Below, one piece after another: positions 59,582 through 64,000 of a DNA stretch of 64,000 nucleotides. The stretch's first letter is position 1, and every line of letters starts with the position of its first letter. A program made the translations under genes and the position numbers. The DNA comes from a virus. Below the pieces are notes generated by a model, which was not told where the DNA came from, searched no databases, and saw only the letters and a program-made list of their open reading frames with translations. Location: the IMG/VR virus record IMGVR_UViG_3300045581_000594, positions 1 to 64,000 of that record; one strand, given 5' to 3'.

Positions 59582-61363
59582 TTATTTGGAATAGAAGTCG
59601 GCGATCTGTCCTTCTGCAGCAACGGGAATATCCGGAATCCAGTCCGGCGGTTCACTCATGATACTGAGCGTTTTCGCCAGAGACTCTTCAGCCTCTGTTT
59701 CTGGAACTTCGATGATTACCTCGTCGTGGACGTGCATGATAATAGGCAGACCTGCTCGGTCGAGCCTAAGAAGCATGTCAGAAAAAATATCCCGCGCAAG
59801 AGCTTGGCTCATATTTTCCACCACGTGACCGGAATAGACCTTTGTGTCACGGACACCGCCCATTCTGACGAGCTTCGAGATCAGATTAAAACGGCCGTTT
59901 GCCGCCCTCATCTTACGCAGAACCCCGTAATCCAATACGCGACCCGAAGGCAGCTTTACCCGATACGGGACTCCCAGCGACTGGGACATGTTCATGTCGT
60001 TCCCTGTGGAATGCCACAGATCCACGACAGGCTTCATCTTGCTGCGGTAGGTATCCACCGCCACTGTAGCCTCTTCCAGTGAGATATTGTTCTGCACCGC
60101 AAAACGGGCTGCCGACATCTGATACCCGCACCCAAGGACAGTAGCCTTGATCTTATGGCGGATTCCTCGCCCTGTCTTCTTATCGTATTCGCGTAGTTCT
60201 CCATTAGCCTCGTCGTGCATTCCGAGCAGGATGCCCATGCCGTGGTAGATATCGGAGCTCTCACGGATCAGTTTCATGGCTTTCTTGTCGCCTGACAACC
60301 ACGCCAATGTCCTAACCTCGATCTGGGAAAGGTCGGCGATAATCAACTTGTGGCCCTGCTTGGGGCGGATGAGATGCCTGAAGTTGACCCCGAACATCTC
60401 CTCACGCGGAAGGTTCTGGAGGTTCAAGGACGCACCACCCCCAGAGAAACGACCCGTGGGGTTCGCCCCGAAGTAGAGGAATCCCCCGTAATAACGCCCG
60501 TCGGTCATCGTGCCCATGTCAAACGCTTCGAGCTTGGAGGCGAACGTGTTGATACGGCGGTAGTCGCTCACCGCCTTAGCCCAAGGGCACTGCTCAAGGT
60601 AGGTCTTATACCAAGCGTCCGCATCAGGGTTATCCTGAGCGAGGGACTTCGGTGGGGTAATGCCCTGCTTACGGCATTGAGCGTTGAACGCCTTACGCGA
60701 CAGCGGTGTCTGCTCCCCGACCCAAGGGATCTGGCTTTCTGTGTCGAACAGCACTTGACGGATTTTGATTAGCGACTTCTCCAGAAGAGGAACATCGATG
60801 GGGATTCCCCGTTCACTGACTTCCCTGTTTAACAAACTGATTCGACGCTCCTGCTCTGGCCACTCCGGTGACTTTTCCTGCCAGAGTTTAAGACAGATCT
60901 CGGCGTCGGTAATGGCGTAATCGACGACTCGTTTTCTGAAGTCCTCGTCCATGTTCTCCCAGCGATGACCCCGCATCGCCGAACGGGTATCCTTGTCCAT
61001 TGCGAGTTTGAGCACAGTGGCCGATGCTTTCTTGAGGGAGCGCGGCAGCCCGAGGAAGGCGCACATGTCGGCGGAGCAGAAGGACTCGAACGAAACTTCT
61101 GGATACCAGCCTTGCTCCACGCCATAGTGGTAAAGGGCGATATCGAACTGGGCGTTGTGGCAGACGACGATGTTATCCTTGAGGACGTGCCAGTCAAACT
61201 TGCGGGGGTCTCCCGCGTACTTGTACCCGTTATCCCCTACAACAGTAACCAAGTAGGCATCAAATTCAGGGTGGGAGAAATAACCTCGTGGGCCGAGGGT
61301 TGTTACAGAGACGTCTTTGGAGTAGAATGTCTCGAAGTCGAGAGCGAAGGTAATTTTGGACAT
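59582..61363 (-). CDS. DNA polymerase, family A, with 3'-5' exonuclease
   Basis: A 593-residue replicative polymerase. The exonuclease has DFE (D9, E11), HNAQFD (D74) and YAITD (Y149, D153). Polymerase motif A is ADLSQIEVR (D344), motif B RHKIKATVLGCGY with the O-helix Lys, and motif C HVHDE (H546, D547, E548). All catalytic residues are present. There is no 5'-3' exonuclease domain. Size and motif order fit compact phage PolA enzymes. It works with the primase-helicase 20 nt downstream. Confidence 0.95.
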   Translation of the reverse strand: MSKITFALDFETFYSKDVSVTTLGPRGYFSHPEFDAYLVTVVGDNGYKYAGDPRKFDWHVLKDNIVVCHNAQFDIALYHYGVEQGWYPEVSFESFCSADMCAFLGLPRSLKKASATVLKLAMDKDTRSAMRGHRWENMDEDFRKRVVDYAITDAEICLKLWQEKSPEWPEQERRISLLNREVSERGIPIDVPLLEKSLIKIRQVLFDTESQIPWVGEQTPLSRKAFNAQCRKQGITPPKSLAQDNPDADAWYKTYLEQCPWAKAVSDYRRINTFASKLEAFDMGTMTDGRYYGGFLYFGANPTGRFSGGGASLNLQNLPREEMFGVNFRHLIRPKQGHKLIIADLSQIEVRTLAWLSGDKKAMKLIRESSDIYHGMGILLGMHDEANGELREYDKKTGRGIRHKIKATVLGCGYQMSAARFAVQNNISLEEATVAVDTYRSKMKPVVDLWHSTGNDMNMSQSLGVPYRVKLPSGRVLDYGVLRKMRAANGRFNLISKLVRMGGVRDTKVYSGHVVENMSQALARDIFSDMLLRLDRAGLPIIMHVHDEVIIEVPETEAEESLAKTLSIMSEPPDWIPDIPVAAEGQIADFYSK

Positions 61364-61432
61364 GGTTTAAGATTTGTCGAGGTCGTGTGACGCCCCTCGC
61401 AGCGTATGTTAGTCTGGGGTCATGAGATGAGA

Positions 61433-61464
61433 AAGTGGCACACCAGACCCCTGATGTGCCACTT
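61433..61464. terminator. Strong hairpin between polymerase and SSB-like genes
   Basis: AAGTGGCACA pairs perfectly with TGTGCCACTT (10 bp, loop 12 nt). On the minus strand it is followed by TCTC without a clear T-run. It may reduce read-through from the ssDNA-binding gene into the polymerase gene or protect the 3' end. Confidence 0.6.
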
Positions 61465-61481
61465 GGGTTTATAGGGTCAGA

Positions 61482-62168
61482 TCAGTCTTTGAGACTTTCT
61501 GCGAACTCCAGAACCTCCTGTGGGACTGCCTCCTTGGTGCTCGAAAGCATGGGGACGAACCACGAGTATTTGCCCTTGGCGAAGGGCTCGGAGCTGAATG
61601 TCCAGTAAACGCTGGAGACATCAACAAGTCCCCGATTCACTTTGTGGAAAGTGTACAGTCGCTTGTAGGTCATGCGATAAGCGTCCTTCTGGACAGTGAT
61701 ACGGCCGAGCTGGTAGTTCGTACCAGCGATCTCGTAAGGGAACGCGCTGTCATCCTCACCTGTCTGGGGAATGAGCAACACAATCTCAGCGAACTCGATG
61801 ACTTCGTAAGAGCTGTCTTGGGCGAGGGCTTTCGCTTCCTCATCCGTAGACACCATCTTCGGGGTGTAGTCATCATCGAACGGGACATCTTCCTTGAAGC
61901 GTTTGACCGCCCCGAGAACGATTACTTTGAGTTTGTCCCCCGCCTCAGCGATCACATCTTCCTTATCGAGGACGATAGATCCGGTCGGACCTTCGATCTG
62001 GCTCATCTTTTGTACGATGTTCAGTCGTGGGATCTCCAAGTCCGAGGAGGAAAAGGAAAGCGGTTGGGCTGCATCGACGCTGAGCTCTTGCTTAGGTGCT
62101 TCGGTTACGATTTCGGTTTGTGCCACCACTGCGGTAGCTTCTTCTTTTTTAGCTGCTTTGTTAGACAT
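61482..62168 (-). CDS. Putative ssDNA-binding protein (228 aa)
   Basis: An acidic protein with a Lys/Glu-rich N-terminus, a central region with regular strands (DKLKVIVLGAVKRFKEDVPFDDDYTP, AEIVLLIPQ, TYKRLYTFHKVNRG) and an acidic C-terminus. Position (nuclease upstream, polymerase downstream) and composition fit an SSB of phage type, but no known OB-fold signature is clear by eye. Confidence 0.55.
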   Translation of the reverse strand: MSNKAAKKEEATAVVAQTEIVTEAPKQELSVDAAQPLSFSSSDLEIPRLNIVQKMSQIEGPTGSIVLDKEDVIAEAGDKLKVIVLGAVKRFKEDVPFDDDYTPKMVSTDEEAKALAQDSSYEVIEFAEIVLLIPQTGEDDSAFPYEIAGTNYQLGRITVQKDAYRMTYKRLYTFHKVNRGLVDVSSVYWTFSSEPFAKGKYSWFVPMLSSTKEAVPQEVLEFAESLKD

Positions 62169-62248
62169 ACGATTATTGATTTATGGTTTACGATTTACCG
62201 ATCTTTGCTTGTGCTGTTAGAGGTTTTCGGTGCTTCCCCTTACCCTAC

Positions 62249-63391
62249 CTATTTCGAGGTGAGAGTGAATCTTTGGGTTCCTTTTTCGACAATGTCCAGA
62301 TCAAATGCTTCTTTTTCGAAGGCATCGGCTATTTTTGTCTTCTGCCCTTTAGGGGCTTTGGATTTGAGAACCTCAACCACGGAAGATAGACGCAGCTCGG
62401 ATGCGGCGAATACCTCCTCTTCGGAGAGGCCATGTTGGATGGCGAGCTTTTTCAAATACTCTTGTTCTCGAACAACAGTATTGGCTCCCATTGATTTCAG
62501 CTTGAGCGTGGGGAACTCTGTCCCAGCCAAAGCGACAGTCATAGCCTTGTGCTTGATGCTCGACGCCCAGTTCTCGACGATCTTCGCAACGTGGTAGAGT
62601 TTGTCCAAAGTCTCGACATCCTCCACATCCGAAGAATTTATCGACCCTGCGGGCAGCATGTCTGGGCGGTAGCGTTTGGCTACCTCGATAACGAGGCATC
62701 CCATAGCCGGACAGTTTTCTTCGTGACGACAGAAACGACAGTTCACGTTTGGTGTCAAGGACTCGATCGGTGGTTGTCCCCCGTTCTGCCACAACGGGCG
62801 TGTCACCTCTGCCTCACGGATGATCGTGGAGATCTCATCTCTGAGAGCCCCCATCTCATCGCGGGTGAACTCGTCGAGAAGCACCTGTTCCCTTTGCGGA
62901 ACAAGAAACGCAAAGAAGATCTTCTGAACGTCTGGGAACATTTGGAACGCCGCTAAGGTGTACGCCTTTGCCTGATAGTTCGAGCGAGGAGGGTCAATCA
63001 TTGAGATGCCAGTCTTGTAATCGATCAGGAGACCGACAGAGCCATAAAGAGCCACGATGTCGGATGTACCGAAAGTCGGAGTCTTGCAGTCAAGGTCAAG
63101 CGTGAGACGCATCTCGCGGTAAATCTCAGGGACAAAGGTAGACGGGAACACCGCATTAAACACTTCCGTCTCTTCAGCCAGAAGCGTGTCGTACATTTGT
63201 ATCTCCTCTTCGCTCTCCAGAGCAGAGGGGTCTCGGATTTCAAGGGCTTCGTGGATACGAGTTCCCTTCTCGGCGGCAGCGTTGGAGCCGTCCTTGCCAT
63301 GATATCCCTTACACAGGGCAACATACTTCAAGGAGGACGGACCGAACTCGGCGTGAGCAGGCAGATCAGCGACAGGTGAATTGGTGTCCAT
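62249..63391 (-). CDS. Cas4/RecB-like nuclease with Fe-S cysteines (DUF2800-like)
   Basis: I take ATG 63391 (380 residues). The N-terminal block HAEFGPSSLKYVALCKGYHG...GTRIHEALE is typical of the DUF2800/AddB-like group (with C27 and H47). The nuclease core has FGTSDIVALYG (D111), LLIDYKTG (D124, K126) and YQAKAYTLA (Q140). The C-terminal cysteines C218, C221, C227 and C232 would complete a 4Fe-4S cluster with C27. It degrades or resects DNA ends for recombination. N4-like phages carry related proteins. Confidence 0.85.
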   Translation of the reverse strand: MDTNSPVADLPAHAEFGPSSLKYVALCKGYHGKDGSNAAAEKGTRIHEALEIRDPSALESEEEIQMYDTLLAEETEVFNAVFPSTFVPEIYREMRLTLDLDCKTPTFGTSDIVALYGSVGLLIDYKTGISMIDPPRSNYQAKAYTLAAFQMFPDVQKIFFAFLVPQREQVLLDEFTRDEMGALRDEISTIIREAEVTRPLWQNGGQPPIESLTPNVNCRFCRHEENCPAMGCLVIEVAKRYRPDMLPAGSINSSDVEDVETLDKLYHVAKIVENWASSIKHKAMTVALAGTEFPTLKLKSMGANTVVREQEYLKKLAIQHGLSEEEVFAASELRLSSVVEVLKSKAPKGQKTKIADAFEKEAFDLDIVEKGTQRFTLTSK

Positions 63392-63608
63392 ATTGGTTGA
63401 ATAGCGATTTAACTTTTCCAGCATTGCTCTCGAAGTCGACCAAGCAGTTCTCAACTGCACGGCGCATCTGGGGGGATATGAGGGCAAACAATTCCTTGTC
63501 GGCTTTTACCTGACAGGCGAAGGATGTTAGAACATCCTGTGTGGGTTGTGGGTTCTCTAGGTGGGGGTAACCTGAGCAGTGTATTGGTTCATGTGTAACG
63601 TTTGGCAT
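63366..63608 (-). CDS. Small hypothetical protein (80 aa)
   Basis: The protein starts MPNVTHEPIHCSGYPHLENP and ends in a helical segment (FALISPQMRRAVENCLVDFES). It overlaps the nuclease start by 26 nt. Cys and His residues in the N-terminus could bind zinc. No family is recognised. Confidence 0.55.
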   Translation of the reverse strand: MPNVTHEPIHCSGYPHLENPQPTQDVLTSFACQVKADKELFALISPQMRRAVENCLVDFESNAGKVKSLFNQYGHQFTCR

Positions 63609-63644
63609 AAGATTCGTGATGATAGTGAATTAAGTTCTAACGAC

Positions 63645-63650
63645 TGTCAA
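63645..63650 (-). promoter_or_regulatory. TTGACA promoter-like box after the resolvase gene
   Basis: On the minus strand AAAAATAATTGACAG lies 37 nt upstream of ATG 63608, with TATCAT 20 nt after the hexamer. It has the same AATAATTGACA context as 43672. Confidence 0.4.
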
Positions 63651-63668
63651 TTATTTTTCCAATTATTT

Positions 63669-64000
63669 CTACAAGAAGCGATGAGTCTTCGCTCCGTAAA
63701 GACAAATGAGGCACGCGTCAGCGATTGCATGGGTCATCTTGATGGACGGGATAAGCTCTTGGGCGCGGGCTTTGCTGACATTCTTGTCCCCTCCGGTTTT
63801 ACATTGCATAGCCGTCTGCCACTCGACAGGCCGTATGCGGACAAAAGGAATATCATGGGCAGTCAAGCCCATCTCCAAATGCCCGAAGCCGTTGCCGAAG
63901 GTAAACGCCGAGGTGACGCCCATCTTACGTCCTCCCCCACCGAAAGCTCCCGCATGGACTTGTTCAAGGTAGGCCATTATTTTACCACCAGAGTCCGAAC
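63669..64000 (-). CDS. RuvC-like Holliday junction resolvase (partial)
   Basis: The frame continues past the window's right edge (residues SDSGGKI before the first internal Met at 63977), so the N-terminus is missing. The visible part has AYLEQVHAGAFGGGGRKMGV, TFGNGFGHLEMGLTAHDIPFVRIRPVEWQTAM and a final THAIADACLICLYG, in the order found in RuvC/RNase H-fold resolvases (Glu after the second strand, Asp in the C-terminal helix). It would cut recombination or packaging junctions. Confidence 0.8.
   Translation of the reverse strand, partial: SDSGGKIMAYLEQVHAGAFGGGGRKMGVTSAFTFGNGFGHLEMGLTAHDIPFVRIRPVEWQTAMQCKTGGDKNVSKARAQELIPSIKMTHAIADACLICLYGAKTHRFL

Overview
The window is a stretch of a tailed double-stranded DNA phage (Caudoviricetes), most likely podovirus-like. 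It carries a large terminase, a portal, a scaffold-like protein, a major capsid protein, a short head-tail adaptor candidate, a 4,486-residue virion-type protein, a lysis cassette, and a full replication set (primase-helicase, family A DNA polymerase, Cas4/RecB-like nuclease, a candidate ssDNA-binding protein, a RuvC-like resolvase and an SF2 helicase). No tape measure, sheath or tube gene, integrase, repressor, rRNA or tRNA was recognised, so a lytic short-tailed phage is the simplest reading. Genes run off both ends, so this is not the complete genome. The host is unknown. Nearly all starts lack a Shine-Dalgarno sequence and many have A-rich leaders, which suits hosts such as Bacteroidota. 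The tandem small proteins beginning with a TPRTD motif remind me of viral sequences from Verrucomicrobiota, but that is memory and unchecked.

Layout. 1-6294 (minus): a tightly overlapping operon of small proteins, including a TPRTD paralogue family, an SF2 helicase, and a small-terminase-like HTH protein divergent from the large terminase. 6353-9129 (plus): large terminase, two small basic proteins and an acidic protein. 9126-10173 (minus): a SET-domain methyltransferase translationally coupled to an unknown protein. 10278-10443: first copy of a 166-bp non-coding element. 10630-27126 (plus): two accessory proteins and the giant protein. 27026-39873 (minus, one gene reversed): a MoxR AAA ATPase / 289-aa protein / VWA-metallopeptidase module, a complete M20/M28-like metallopeptidase, and then an array of small accessory genes separated by repeats. 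40735-40901: second copy of the 166-bp element. 40265-57386 (plus): portal, scaffold, capsid, fibre-like proteins, lysis genes and tail proteins. 57378-64000 (minus): replication module. If the genome is circularly permuted, this module joins the left-hand minus block.

The most unusual feature is the non-coding architecture. Between 33.8 and 39.9 kb, small unrelated genes are separated by a roughly 53-nt element that folds as two adjacent stems (ACGCTG-N7-CRGCGT, then TTAATYAC-N6-GTGATTAA). Its sequence variants keep pairing on the plus strand only, by U-G wobble, although the neighbouring genes are on the minus strand. The element often supplies the stop codon of the upstream gene. It is followed by a conserved AGACAAA box just before the next start codon. 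A second repeat family, heptamers of the form GGNNNCA/TGNNNCC, also supplies stop codons and appears to have fused two genes in frame. Together they look like a gene-cassette scaffold similar in spirit to the promoter-early stem-loops of T4-like phages.
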